From Anaerobaca lacustris (lineage in GTDB: Bacteria; Planctomycetota; Phycisphaerae; Sedimentisphaerales; Anaerobacaceae): a stretch of 64,000 nucleotides of DNA. The DNA is taken from positions 52,529 to 116,528 of the forward strand of contig NZ_JASCXX010000018.1 of NCBI RefSeq assembly GCF_030012215.1. Reading direction: 5' to 3'. Shown here one piece after another: positions 41,901 to 50,116 of the stretch. The notes beneath the pieces were generated by a model, which was given only the letters and a program-made list of their open reading frames with translations, had not been told where the DNA came from and ran no database searches. How positions within the stretch are numbered: position 1 is the stretch's first letter; every line of letters starts with the position of its first letter. The translations under genes and the position numbers were made by a program.

Positions 41901-43364
41901 CTACAGCACCTCCAGGCGGATGTTGCGGAATCGGATGGTGGTTCGGTCGTCGTGGTTCTGCAGGCCGATGTAGCCCTGCATGGACCGGTCCAGTTCGGTG
42001 TCGATGATCCGCTGGCCGTTCATGTTGATGGCGATGCGCGGGCCCTGGGCGGTGATGGTGACGGCGTTCCACTGGCCGGCCGGTCGTGCGGCGTGCCGAC
42101 TCGGTGCGATCACGTCGTACAGAGCGCCGGGCGAACCACCTTTGTTCGGCGGGCCGCTGTAATTGGTGATCTGCATCTCGTAGCCGGTGAAGGCCGGGTT
42201 CTTTTCCGTTGCCGAGCGGAAGAAGACGCCGCTGTTGCCTCGCTCGCTCATGTTGTATTGCAGCTCCAGCCGGAAGTCACGGACGGGCCATTTGTATTGC
42301 AGCCAGGAGCCGGTCTTCTCCGGGTCGGTGGTCCAGTCCCGTCCGTTGCGTCCGACGAGCGCACCGTCCTCGACGGTCCACTGCCCGCCGGCGATCTTCG
42401 TCCATCCGTCGAGATTGACGCCGTTGAAGATGGGCTCCGTGCGCCGTTGCTGGTCGAAGACCCGCTGGAGCAGACGTCGGGTCGCCTGGACGGCCTCGAT
42501 CTCGGTCATCCGGCGGCCGCCCGACTCGATGCCCACGTAGCCCCGATAGCCGGCGTCGCGGACGATGCGCATCATGCGGAAGAAATCGGTGTTCGGGTCG
42601 TTGCCCTGGTCGTCGAACTGCGTCGCCTTGGCGCTGACGCCCTTGGCGTAGGGCATAAGCTCCTCGACGCCGAGGTAGCGGTCGTAGTCCCCGAAGTTGC
42701 CAAAGTCGGGCAGCGTTCCGCAGTTGGGCAGGTCCACCCGTTCCATCACGCCGACGAGCCACTTGCCATTGGAGGAGAGTCCTCCATGGTTCTCGACGAT
42801 CACGTTGAGGCCGTATTCGGCGCCGCGCCGGCAGAGCCGGCCCAGGCCGTCGGCGACGAGCTTCTGCTGTTCCTCGAAGCTGCCCTGCGAATGGGCGTTG
42901 ACCCGGATGGAGTGACATCCGAGAAACTTGGCGGCTTCGAGCCATTTGACGTGGTTCTCGACCGCCTGGAGGCGCTTCGCCTCGTCGGGATCGCCGAGGT
43001 TGCCCTCGTTGTCGCACATGATCAGGACCGATTCGCAGCCGTAGTCGTCGGCGCGCCTCTTCATCTCGGCCAGATAGCTGCGGTCGCGGGCCTTGTCCAT
43101 GAAGAACTGGTTGACGTATTCGAGCCCGTCGATGCCGAGCTCGCGCGCGATGCGGGCGAAATCGAGGTTGTCGATCTTCGGCTCGACCCGTCCGAACAGG
43201 CCCTGATTCAACGACCACTGGGCCAGCGAGATCTTGAACGGGAACTCGGCCGATGTGGCCGATGCGGCCCGCGCCGTCGTTTGCGGCGTGCCGTGCAGCG
43301 ACAGCGCGCCGGCCGTGGCGAGAGTCGTTCCGAGAAAGCGTCTGCGTGAGAGTGTTTCCGACAT
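41901..43364 (-). CDS. Fusion of sugar isomerase/epimerase TIM barrel and DUF1080 domain, Tat-exported
   Basis: 487 residues. The N-terminus SRRRFLGTTLATAGALSL is a twin-arginine signal. Residues about 42-300 are an AP-endonuclease/xylose isomerase-like TIM barrel (ISLAQWSLNQGLFG, LGIDGLEYVNQFF, ECESVLIM-type strand CESVLIMCDNEG, HSIRVNAHSQGSFEEQ, LNVIVENHGGLSSNG with the metal glutamate, YRGYVGIESGGR). Residues about 310-487 are a DUF1080 domain (PIFNGVNLDGWTKIAGGQWTVEDGALVG, NSGVFFRSATEKNP, GYIGLQNHDDRTTIRFRNIRL). One chain thus joins isomerase/epimerase and 3-keto-glycoside-hydrolase-like modules. Confidence 0.88.
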   Translation of the reverse strand: MSETLSRRRFLGTTLATAGALSLHGTPQTTARAASATSAEFPFKISLAQWSLNQGLFGRVEPKIDNLDFARIARELGIDGLEYVNQFFMDKARDRSYLAEMKRRADDYGCESVLIMCDNEGNLGDPDEAKRLQAVENHVKWLEAAKFLGCHSIRVNAHSQGSFEEQQKLVADGLGRLCRRGAEYGLNVIVENHGGLSSNGKWLVGVMERVDLPNCGTLPDFGNFGDYDRYLGVEELMPYAKGVSAKATQFDDQGNDPNTDFFRMMRIVRDAGYRGYVGIESGGRRMTEIEAVQATRRLLQRVFDQQRRTEPIFNGVNLDGWTKIAGGQWTVEDGALVGRNGRDWTTDPEKTGSWLQYKWPVRDFRLELQYNMSERGNSGVFFRSATEKNPAFTGYEMQITNYSGPPNKGGSPGALYDVIAPSRHAARPAGQWNAVTITAQGPRIAINMNGQRIIDTELDRSMQGYIGLQNHDDRTTIRFRNIRLEVL

Positions 43365-43440
43365 GTCAGGTTCTCCTCATAGGTTTCAGAGCATAGGGCA
43401 AGCGTCCCCGCTCGCCTGTCGTGCGAGGACGCACGACCGA

Positions 43441-44394
43441 CTATTTTGTGTCGGCCCGGGAGCGGGCGACCTGATCGAGGGCCACGGCGCCGATGATGAT
43501 GGCCCCAATGACCACGAGTTGGATATTCGTAGAGATTCCCAGCAGGGTGCATCCGTTCCGCAGGAAGCTGATGAGCAGGGTCCCGACGATCGTTCCGACG
43601 ATGGTGCCGCGGCCTCCGGCGAGGCTGGCGCCGCCGATGACGACGGCCGCGATGATGTCGAGTTCCAGGCTGATGCCGGCCGTCGGCTGGGCGGAGATGG
43701 TCCGGCTGGTCTGGATCATCGCGGCCAAGCCGACGAACGCACCCATCATGCTGTAGATCGCGATCAGGTTGCGGTCCACGTTGACACCTGCGTGGAACGC
43801 CGCCTGGCGGTTCGAGCCGATGGCGTAGGTGTAGCGGCCCAACGGCGTGTACCGCAGCACGAAGAACCCGAACAGCACCACGACCGCAAGGATCACGACG
43901 CTGACGGGGACGCCGAGCAGAGTGCTCTGGCCGAGGAACGTGTACATCGGGACATCGAACATCTTGCTGTTGTTGATGATATAGGATGCGCCGCGAAACG
44001 CGCTCATCGTCCCGAGCGTCACGATGAACGGGGGCAGCTTGAGCTTGGTGATGAGTGTCCCGTTGAGCAGCCCGCAGAGAAGGCCCGTGCCGATGCCGAC
44101 CATCGTTCCCAGGAAGCACGCCCAAGCCCCGGCCTGCGGACCACCGAGCTTGAGCAGGACGCCCGCGCCCACCATCCCGGATAGCGCCAGCATCGAGCCG
44201 ACGGACAGGTCGATGCCCCCGCTGATGATGACTGCCGTCATGCCCATCGCGATGATGCCGTTGACGCTGGAGCGGCTGAGCACGTTGAGGAAGTTCTCGG
44301 TCGTCAGAAAGGTGTCCGGTTCGAGGGCCGACAGGGCCGCGACGAGGATCGCCAGGGTGGCGAAGGGCAGCAGTTGTCTGACGACCTTGCTCAT
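43441..44394 (-). CDS. Sugar ABC transporter permease (RbsC/XylH family)
   Basis: 317 residues, about ten hydrophobic segments. Family marks: NVLSRSSVNGIIAMGMTAVIISGGIDLSVGSMLALSGM, CGLLNGTLITKLKLPPFIVTLGTMSAFRGASYI, GSNRQAAFHAGVNVDRNLIAIY and DIIAAVVIGGASLAGGRGTIVGTIVGTLLI. It forms the inner-membrane channel of a CUT2-type monosaccharide importer. Its ATG directly follows the stop of the ATPase gene (no gap), so translation is coupled. Confidence 0.93.
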   Translation of the reverse strand: MSKVVRQLLPFATLAILVAALSALEPDTFLTTENFLNVLSRSSVNGIIAMGMTAVIISGGIDLSVGSMLALSGMVGAGVLLKLGGPQAGAWACFLGTMVGIGTGLLCGLLNGTLITKLKLPPFIVTLGTMSAFRGASYIINNSKMFDVPMYTFLGQSTLLGVPVSVVILAVVVLFGFFVLRYTPLGRYTYAIGSNRQAAFHAGVNVDRNLIAIYSMMGAFVGLAAMIQTSRTISAQPTAGISLELDIIAAVVIGGASLAGGRGTIVGTIVGTLLISFLRNGCTLLGISTNIQLVVIGAIIIGAVALDQVARSRADTK

Positions 44395-45921
44395 TCAATT
44401 CTCCTCGACGGCCGCCAGGTGCATGACCTGCTCCGGCGTCGTCTCTTTCGTGCTGAGGTTGCCGACCAGCCTGCCGCGGCGCATCACGAGGATCCGGTCG
44501 GCGATCCCGAACAGTTCGGGCAGTTCCGACGAGATGAACAGAATCGCCTTGCCCTGCTCGGCCAGGCGGTTGAGCAGGCCGTAGACCTCGGCCTTCGCTC
44601 CCACGTCGATGCCGCGCGTCGGCTCGTCGAAGATCATAAACGTCGAGTTGGCTAAGAGCCATCGGGCGACGAGCAGCTTCTGCTGGTTGCCGCCGGACAG
44701 CGAATCGGTGGGCGCTTCGGGGCCGGCCCACCTGACGGCCATCTGCGCTCCCGCCTCGGCGGCGATGCGATGTTCCTGCGCCGGGTGGATCAGATGCTGC
44801 ATTCCGATCTGGGCGAGGTTCGGCAGCGTGATGTTCCAGCTACACGGCAGTTGCAGGCACAGGCCCGTTCGCTTGCGGTCTTCGGTCAGCAGGGCAATCC
44901 CACAGGCGATGGCATCGGCCGGGGAGGCGACGTTCAGTTCCCGACCGTCCAGGGTGACTCGGCCGGCGGTCTTTGCATCCACGCCGAAGAGGGCCCGAGC
45001 GACCTCGGTGCGCCCGGCGCCGACCAGGCCGGCCATGCCGATGATCTCGCCTCGCCGGATAGCGAAGGTAACGTCGCGAACGCCCGCTTCCGACGACAGG
45101 CCATTGACCTCGAAGAGCACGTCGCCGACGGTCGCGTTGCGTTGCGGGAAGAAGTCCGTCAGTTCGCGGCCGACCATGTGATGGACGATCCGGGGGACAT
45201 CCAGTTGCCGGACCGGCTCGGAGTGCACGAGCCGGCCGTCGCGCAGGACGCTGACCTCGTCGGCCAGCGCGGCGACCTCTTCGAGACGGTGCGAGATATA
45301 GATGATGGCGAGCCCTTGCTGGCGGATTTGCCGCACGACCTCGAAGAGCCGGACCGTCTCGCGTTCGGACAGCGACGACGTCGGCTCGTCCATCACGATG
45401 ATCGAGGCGTTTCGTCGCAGGGCCTTGAGGATTTCGACGATCTGGCAGTCGCCGGTGGGGAGATCTTCGACCCTGGCGTCCGGACGGATGTCGAAGTGGT
45501 ATCGCTCGGCGAGCTGTCGCGTCTGGGCGGTCATCTGATGGTGGCTCACGGTGAACGGCAGACGGCCTCGCGGCTCGGCGCCGAGGAAGATGTTCTCGGC
45601 CACGGTCAGGTGCTCGGCCAGGTCGAGTTCCTGATAGATCATCGAGACGCCCGCCTCGATTGCCTCGGCGGGATTGGCCAGCGTGTGCGAGCGGCCGTGA
45701 ATCTCGATGGTCCCGGCGTCCGGCTGATAGACCCCCGCAAGGATCTTCATCAGCGTGGACTTGCCCGCCCCATTCTCGCCGACCAGGGCATGAACGCTGC
45801 CGGCGCGGGCGCCGAATGTCACATCGCACAGCGCCTGGACTGGGCCGAAGCGCTTCGAGATTCCCGTCATCCGCAGGGCGGTCTGGCGACGGGCAACGGT
45901 CTGTGCCGGGCCGCCGTTCAT
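44395..45921 (-). CDS. Sugar ABC transporter ATP-binding protein (RbsA/MglA type, two ABC domains)
   Basis: 508 residues, the normal double-ABC length. Domain 1 has Walker A GENGAGKST, signature LPTGDCQIVEIL and Walker B IIVMDEPTSSLSERE. Domain 2 has the degenerate Walker A GLVGAGRTEVARALFG, signature LSGGNQQKLLVARWL and Walker B TFMIFDEPTRGIDVG. This asymmetry is characteristic of CUT2 importers. The start overlaps the binding-protein stop by 4 bp (ATGA). Confidence 0.94.
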   Translation of the reverse strand: MNGGPAQTVARRQTALRMTGISKRFGPVQALCDVTFGARAGSVHALVGENGAGKSTLMKILAGVYQPDAGTIEIHGRSHTLANPAEAIEAGVSMIYQELDLAEHLTVAENIFLGAEPRGRLPFTVSHHQMTAQTRQLAERYHFDIRPDARVEDLPTGDCQIVEILKALRRNASIIVMDEPTSSLSERETVRLFEVVRQIRQQGLAIIYISHRLEEVAALADEVSVLRDGRLVHSEPVRQLDVPRIVHHMVGRELTDFFPQRNATVGDVLFEVNGLSSEAGVRDVTFAIRRGEIIGMAGLVGAGRTEVARALFGVDAKTAGRVTLDGRELNVASPADAIACGIALLTEDRKRTGLCLQLPCSWNITLPNLAQIGMQHLIHPAQEHRIAAEAGAQMAVRWAGPEAPTDSLSGGNQQKLLVARWLLANSTFMIFDEPTRGIDVGAKAEVYGLLNRLAEQGKAILFISSELPELFGIADRILVMRRGRLVGNLSTKETTPEQVMHLAAVEEN

Positions 45922-46889
45922 ATCTGCGAGCCGAGAAGCTCCCGGACCTTCGGGTCGGCAAGGCGATCCTGCGTGATCAGCTCCACGCCGGTATCGACCT
46001 CCTTGGGGACGGTCTGGCCCTGCATGTGGCGAACGATCGCCTTGACTCCTTCATAACCCATCTTGAACGGGTTCTGGATGATCAGGCTGTCGAGGTCGCC
46101 TTTCTCCAGCCCATCCACGACCATCGGCCAGGCGTCGAAGCCGATCATCTTGATCCTTCGCTGGCCCTGGTCGGCGTTGCGCAGGGCGGTCAGCGCGCCG
46201 CCGGCAGTGGTGGCGTTGCAGGCGAAGATCCCGTCGACGTCGGGATTTCGCGTAAGCATGTCGTCGGTGACGTCGCGGGCTTTGTCCGTGGTGGGGGGGC
46301 TGGGGTACTGGGCGTCGACGATCTGGATCTCGGGATGCTCTCGGGCGAGCGTCTCGGTGAAGCCGGCCAGTCGGGCATCGGTCGAGGCCGAGTTGGGGGT
46401 CCATCGGACGATGATGATGCGGCCCTTGCCGTCGAGGATCTGGCCCATGCGCTGGGCGGCCAGGACGCCGCCCTGATAGTTGTCGGTCGCCATGTAGGAG
46501 AGGATGTTCTCGGTATCGACGCCGGAATCGACGATCACGCACGGGATCCCGCGCTCGTGGACCTTCTCGACGACGGGGACGAGCGCCTTGCGGTCGCTGG
46601 GCGCCAGGACGATGCCGGCGACCTTCTGGGCCATCATGTCCTCGACGATCTGGACCTGCCGCTCGCGGTCGGTCTCGACCTCCGGCCCATTCCAGAGGAT
46701 GTCATAGCCTTCTTCCTTGCCCGCCTTCAGGGCGCCCTGTCGCACGCCTTCCCAGTAGACCGAGACCGTCTCTTTGGGCACCACGCCGATCTTGTGCGAT
46801 CCGTCGGTGCGGCCCTTGCGTAGCACGCCGACGACGACGAGAACTCCTGCCAGGACCCCCAGAAGGACAATCCATATCGCGTTCTTCAT
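45918..46889 (-). CDS. Periplasmic sugar-binding protein of CUT2 ABC transporter
   Basis: 323 residues from the ATG at 46889 with GGGAG 8 nt upstream. The N-terminal hydrophobic stretch (IWIVLLGVLAGVLVVVGVL) is a signal peptide or anchor; there is no lipobox. The Peripla_BP_4 domain shows KIGVVPKETVSVYWEGVRQGALKAG, QVQIVEDMMAQKVAGIVLAPSD, PCVIVDSGVDTENILSYMATDNYQGG and DVDGIFACNATTAGGALTAL. Ligand unknown; likely a fucose-, rhamnose- or ribose-like monosaccharide by neighbourhood. Confidence 0.92.
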   Translation of the reverse strand: MKNAIWIVLLGVLAGVLVVVGVLRKGRTDGSHKIGVVPKETVSVYWEGVRQGALKAGKEEGYDILWNGPEVETDRERQVQIVEDMMAQKVAGIVLAPSDRKALVPVVEKVHERGIPCVIVDSGVDTENILSYMATDNYQGGVLAAQRMGQILDGKGRIIIVRWTPNSASTDARLAGFTETLAREHPEIQIVDAQYPSPPTTDKARDVTDDMLTRNPDVDGIFACNATTAGGALTALRNADQGQRRIKMIGFDAWPMVVDGLEKGDLDSLIIQNPFKMGYEGVKAIVRHMQGQTVPKEVDTGVELITQDRLADPKVRELLGSQI

Positions 46890-46961
46890 GATCTGCGCTC
46901 CCATCCAATCCTTCTCACCGGTTCACTGCCGTGCCGAGCCCGCCGACGGCGGACAGGTGTC

Positions 46962-46999
46962 AGCATAGTGCTTTGCCCACACCCGTGCAACCGTTTTGC
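46962..46999 (-). promoter_or_regulatory. Promoter with overlapping LacI-type operator for the sugar ABC operon
   Basis: Reading the minus strand, TTGCAC (46985-46990), a 17-bp spacer and TATGCT (46962-46967) make a sigma70 promoter about 75 bp before the binding-protein gene. The dyad GCAA-N5-TTGC (46987-46999) overlaps the -35, the pattern expected for a LacI/GalR-type repressor. No LacI-type regulator lies in the window; the divergent FucP gene could share control. Confidence 0.5.
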
Positions 47000-47176
47000 G
47001 AAGGCCGCGGCCGGGTTTGCCATCGTACGCCGGGCCATCGGGATAGAGACGCCGCTTCGCAATCGGCGCTTGACGTTGCCGGTTCCAGTCGCCATTCTAT
47101 GGTGACTTTCGGCGGCTTGGAACGTGACCGGGCCGGAACAGAAAGGAAGGATTCATCTCAATACAGGGCGCAACCA

Positions 47177-48520
47177 ATGGCAGAGACCTCACCTGACGAC
47201 CTCAAGGGCGCAACACAGAAACCGCCGGTGATTCCGCCGAAGATCCTCTGGGCCTTCGTTCTGGTGACCAGTCTCTTCGCATTGTGGGGTTTCGCCAACG
47301 ACATCACCAACCCGATGGTGGCGGCGTTCAAGAACATCTTGCTGATCAGCAATTTCGAGAGTTCGCTGGTGCAGTTCGCTTTCTACGGCGGGTATTGTGT
47401 CATGGCGATCCCGGCGGCCCTGTTCATCAAGCGATTCAGTTACAAGACCGGCATCCTCGTTGGCCTGGGTCTCTATGCGACGGGGTGCCTCCTGTTCATC
47501 CCGTCCGGCTGGATGATGGCGTTTTCCTCGTTTCTGATCGCCTACTTCATCATGACCTGCGGCCTGTCATTCCTTGAGACCAGTTCGAATCCCTATATCC
47601 TGTCCATGGGGCCGGAGGACACCGCGACGCAGCGACTCAACTTCGCCCAGTCTTTCAACCCCATCGGATCGCTCACCGGCATGTTGGTTGCGAAGAACTT
47701 CATTCTGGCTCGTCTCGACAAGGCCGATGAAGAGGCCCGGCGCGTGCTCCAGGAAACGGCGCCCGATCAGTTTGCCGCAATTCAGCAGCACGACCTCAAC
47801 ATCATCATCGGTCCCTACATGGCGCTGGGGCTGGTCGTGCTGGGTGTGCTGGTCGTGTTTGCCATCGCTCGTCTGCCGCGTAGCAAGGGGGAGGACGACA
47901 CGTCTCTGAACGTCGGTCCGACGCTCAAACGTTTGCTTGACAACCGCAAGTACCTCGAAGGAGTGGTGGCCCAGACCTTCTATGTCGGCGTGCAGATCAT
48001 GTGCTGGACGTTCATCATCCAGTACGCGGGCAACGAGTTGGGCATGGCCAAAGAGACGGCCCAGATGTACAACATGGTGGCCATGATCATCTTCGTCAGC
48101 AGCCGGTTCATCTGCACCCACCTGCTGAAGTACTTCAGCCCCGGCGGACTGCTCATGGCGCTGGCGATCGTCGGCGGCGGTCTCATCGTGGGGACGATCT
48201 TCATTCGCGGGATGTTCGGCCTGTACTGCCTGATCGGGGTCTCGGCCTGCATGTCGCTGATGTTCCCGACGATCTACGGGATCGCGCTCAAGGGGCTGGG
48301 CGATGACGCCAAGCTCGGCTCGGCCGGTCTGATCATGGCCATCGGCGGCGGGTCGATCATGCCGCCCATGCAGGGCTGGATCATGGATCAGAGCGCGGTC
48401 AACCTGGGTTTCATGACGCTGTCGAGCACGCGGGCGTCGTTTGTGCTGCCGTTGATCTGTTTCGTGGTGATCGCTATTTTCGGCTTCCGCACATCGAAGG
48501 TTCACGGCCACACGTATTGA
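47177..48520 (+). CDS. FucP-type sugar:proton symporter (MFS)
   Basis: 447 residues, twelve predicted helices. FHS family marks: FVLVTSLFALWGFANDITNPMVAAFKNI, FAFYGGYCVMAIPAALFIKRFSYKTGILVGLGLYATGC, LSFLETSSNPYILSMGP with LNFAQSFNPIGSLTG, and GVSACMSLMFPTIYGIALKGLGDDAKLGSAGLIMAIGGG. The characterised member imports L-fucose with protons. It is divergent from the sugar ABC operon, which ends in a fucosidase-like gene, supporting deoxyhexose use. A weak TTGACG at 47070-47075 may belong to its promoter. Confidence 0.88.
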   Translation: MAETSPDDLKGATQKPPVIPPKILWAFVLVTSLFALWGFANDITNPMVAAFKNILLISNFESSLVQFAFYGGYCVMAIPAALFIKRFSYKTGILVGLGLYATGCLLFIPSGWMMAFSSFLIAYFIMTCGLSFLETSSNPYILSMGPEDTATQRLNFAQSFNPIGSLTGMLVAKNFILARLDKADEEARRVLQETAPDQFAAIQQHDLNIIIGPYMALGLVVLGVLVVFAIARLPRSKGEDDTSLNVGPTLKRLLDNRKYLEGVVAQTFYVGVQIMCWTFIIQYAGNELGMAKETAQMYNMVAMIIFVSSRFICTHLLKYFSPGGLLMALAIVGGGLIVGTIFIRGMFGLYCLIGVSACMSLMFPTIYGIALKGLGDDAKLGSAGLIMAIGGGSIMPPMQGWIMDQSAVNLGFMTLSSTRASFVLPLICFVVIAIFGFRTSKVHGHTY

Positions 48521-48637
48521 CGGTATTGGGGCGGACCGGGGTCAAGGGCTGGCCGAGGCCGGCAGACGCCGGTCCGACGCAGGGTTTCTGCGCCGGACCG
48601 GGGCGGTTGCCGGGTGTGGTTCGGTCGGCCGCAGCGG

Positions 48638-49336
48638 CTACAGATGGTAATCGCCTGCGGCTTCCGGCTGATACAGCAGCGCGTCCACGCGGATGCTTTT
48701 TTCGATCCGCTCACCCACGTGTCGGCCGAGCAGCGAGGCGCCCATCGGACTCAGCACCGAGACGTTTGCTTCCTCCAGATCACCATCCGAGACGCCATCG
48801 GCCGGAAAAACGAGCGACAGGACCATCGATTCGTTGCTCCGGTCGTCCAGCAAGCGGACCTTCGAGTTCAACGTGACCACGTCGTCCGGAATGTCGCGAG
48901 AGGGGACGACGTTGGCCTTGGCCAGCACCGTCTGGAGTTGGGCGGCCTCGGCCTGCCGGGAGGCGTCGTGGCCGTCCAGTTGATTCAAGAAGGCTTGCAG
49001 GCGGGACATGTCGAAGTCCGTGATCTGAAGTTCCCTTTCTGCGGCGGCCGGCGCCTTCGCCTTCGGCCTTTGGCGCGCCCGCGTCAGCCGAATGCCCCGC
49101 CGGCTGCAGAACGCCTGCACGCGCTCCGCGATCAGGTCGATCTGCCGCTGCGACAGCCCGGCCTCGAGGACGTCGTCCTGGGCCATGAAGAAGATTTCGT
49201 GCTTCTCCTGAGTGTGCTGTGTCGGCAGGCAACGGAGTCGGTCGCCCCACCAGCACAGGTGGCAGTAATGTCGGCCGTCTCTGGGGCGATCGGCGATGGC
49301 CGCCGTAATGATTTCACGCAGTTCTTCCGAATTCAT
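48638..49336 (-). CDS. Rnk/GreA C-terminal-domain protein with N-terminal Cys-rich segment
   Basis: 232 residues from the ATG at 49336 with AAGGAT 8 nt upstream. The C-terminal about 85 residues match the GreA/GreB-C/Rnk domain (VVTLNSKVRLLDD, LSLVFPADGVSDGDLEEANVSVLSPMGASLLGRHVGERIE). Unlike Rnk (about 136 residues), it has an extra N-terminal half with HYCHLCWWGDRLRCLPTQH, a possible zinc knuckle, and a basic patch (RPKAKAPAAA). Binding to the RNA polymerase secondary channel is inferred from the family. Confidence 0.75.
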   Translation of the reverse strand: MNSEELREIITAAIADRPRDGRHYCHLCWWGDRLRCLPTQHTQEKHEIFFMAQDDVLEAGLSQRQIDLIAERVQAFCSRRGIRLTRARQRPKAKAPAAAERELQITDFDMSRLQAFLNQLDGHDASRQAEAAQLQTVLAKANVVPSRDIPDDVVTLNSKVRLLDDRSNESMVLSLVFPADGVSDGDLEEANVSVLSPMGASLLGRHVGERIEKSIRVDALLYQPEAAGDYHL

Positions 49337-49814
49337 AATCTGTATCCTTACACGCAGTGGGTGTCGTACATGCGGACCCTGCACGGACGGCGCACAGACG
49401 CCGAACGATCACAGGGTCGTTCTTGTCTCGGTTTCGGGCGAGTCGCCGCTTCCCCTGAGACTCACGAGTCACGCTGCGAAGGCGGGGACGTGCCGGAGAA
49501 CAACAGGCGGGGGTGATGAAACAGGCCTTTGGACCATTCCGTCGGACTCGATGGCAGGCCGTTCCCAAGAGGCGAGGCCGACGGTCCATTGCCTTGTCTC
49601 GACAGGCTCAGAAGCGCGAAATACGCCGGTGCATGTGCGGTGCCCATTCGTCAGTCCTTTTCCATCATTTAGAAGAAGTACCAGTCCAGCGATCTGGCGT
49701 TTCTGAGCCAAGGCGCCGTCGTCCTCGGACATGGGGTCTGTCTTGCCCCAAACTCGATGCGTATGTCGGATATCGTTGGTTCCATCGATGATTCCCTTCC
49801 TGGGATATCTGCCC
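49337..49814. other. Intergenic stretch with no recognisable gene
   Basis: 478 bp between the Rnk-like gene and the ncRNA terminator. Reading frames are open but show no homology-like pattern or good ribosome-binding site. It includes a GACTC/GAGTC short dyad near 49463-49474. I see nothing assignable beyond the presumed upstream region of the Rnk-like gene. Confidence 0.4.
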
Positions 49815-49844
49815 AAAAAAAAAGCCGGCGTTTCCGGCCGGCTT
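49815..49844 (-). terminator. Intrinsic terminator (minus strand)
   Basis: Perfect 8-bp arms AAGCCGGC (49822-49829) and GCCGGCTT (49837-49844), 7-nt loop, followed on the minus strand by an uninterrupted T-run. It ends the predicted ncRNA about 480 bp before the next minus-strand gene, so it is not an attenuator for that gene. Confidence 0.85.
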
Positions 49845-50033
49845 GTGGATGCAGAGGGATCGCCGACCGTCAGAGGACCCGCCCGTAAAACGACTGGGCG
49901 CAGTCCGGCCTCTCACACTTGTCTGCCGGCATACCGGCAGAACCGGATGGTATCGTCCGAATCGGCTGAGAGACGGCGTCTGACGGATCGTTCACCATTG
50001 CTACCCTGTTATTCCAAGGTTCCCTGTTCATAC
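49815..50033 (-). ncRNA. Predicted free-standing structured ncRNA, about 219 nt, family unknown
   Basis: A sigma70 promoter, a run of conserved-looking helices and an intrinsic terminator frame a non-coding unit. Pairings (plus coordinates): a closing helix of 8 bp between 49979-49986 and 49867-49874; an inner helix CTCTCA/TGAGAG between 49967-49972 and 49910-49915; a hairpin CTGCCGG/CCGGCAG (49923-49929 with 49934-49940); a hairpin GACTG/CAGTC (49892-49896 with 49901-49905); then the terminator. This is a branched fold. 6S RNA or another known class cannot be excluded by eye. It could instead be the structured 3' tail of the DUF481 transcript, but the promoter argues for autonomy. Confidence 0.6.
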
Positions 50034-50039
50034 AAGTTG

Positions 50040-50068
50040 ACTATAACGTCCGGGCGCGATTCCGTCAA
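50040..50068 (-). promoter_or_regulatory. Promoter of the predicted ncRNA
   Basis: On the minus strand TTGACG (50063-50068), an exact 17-bp spacer and TATAGT (50040-50045), matching five of six bases in each hexamer. The predicted start is about 50033. It lies in the gap just after the DUF481 stop. Confidence 0.65.
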
Positions 50069-50116
50069 CCGCCAAAACCGCGATTCCAAAGCCGGACCGT
50101 CGCACGCGAAGGTCCT

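Noticed and set aside
49469..49816. Minus-strand reading frame of 115 codons just beyond the ncRNA terminator
   Set aside because: No ribosome-binding site, unusual composition, no recognisable fold pattern, and it begins inside the terminator.
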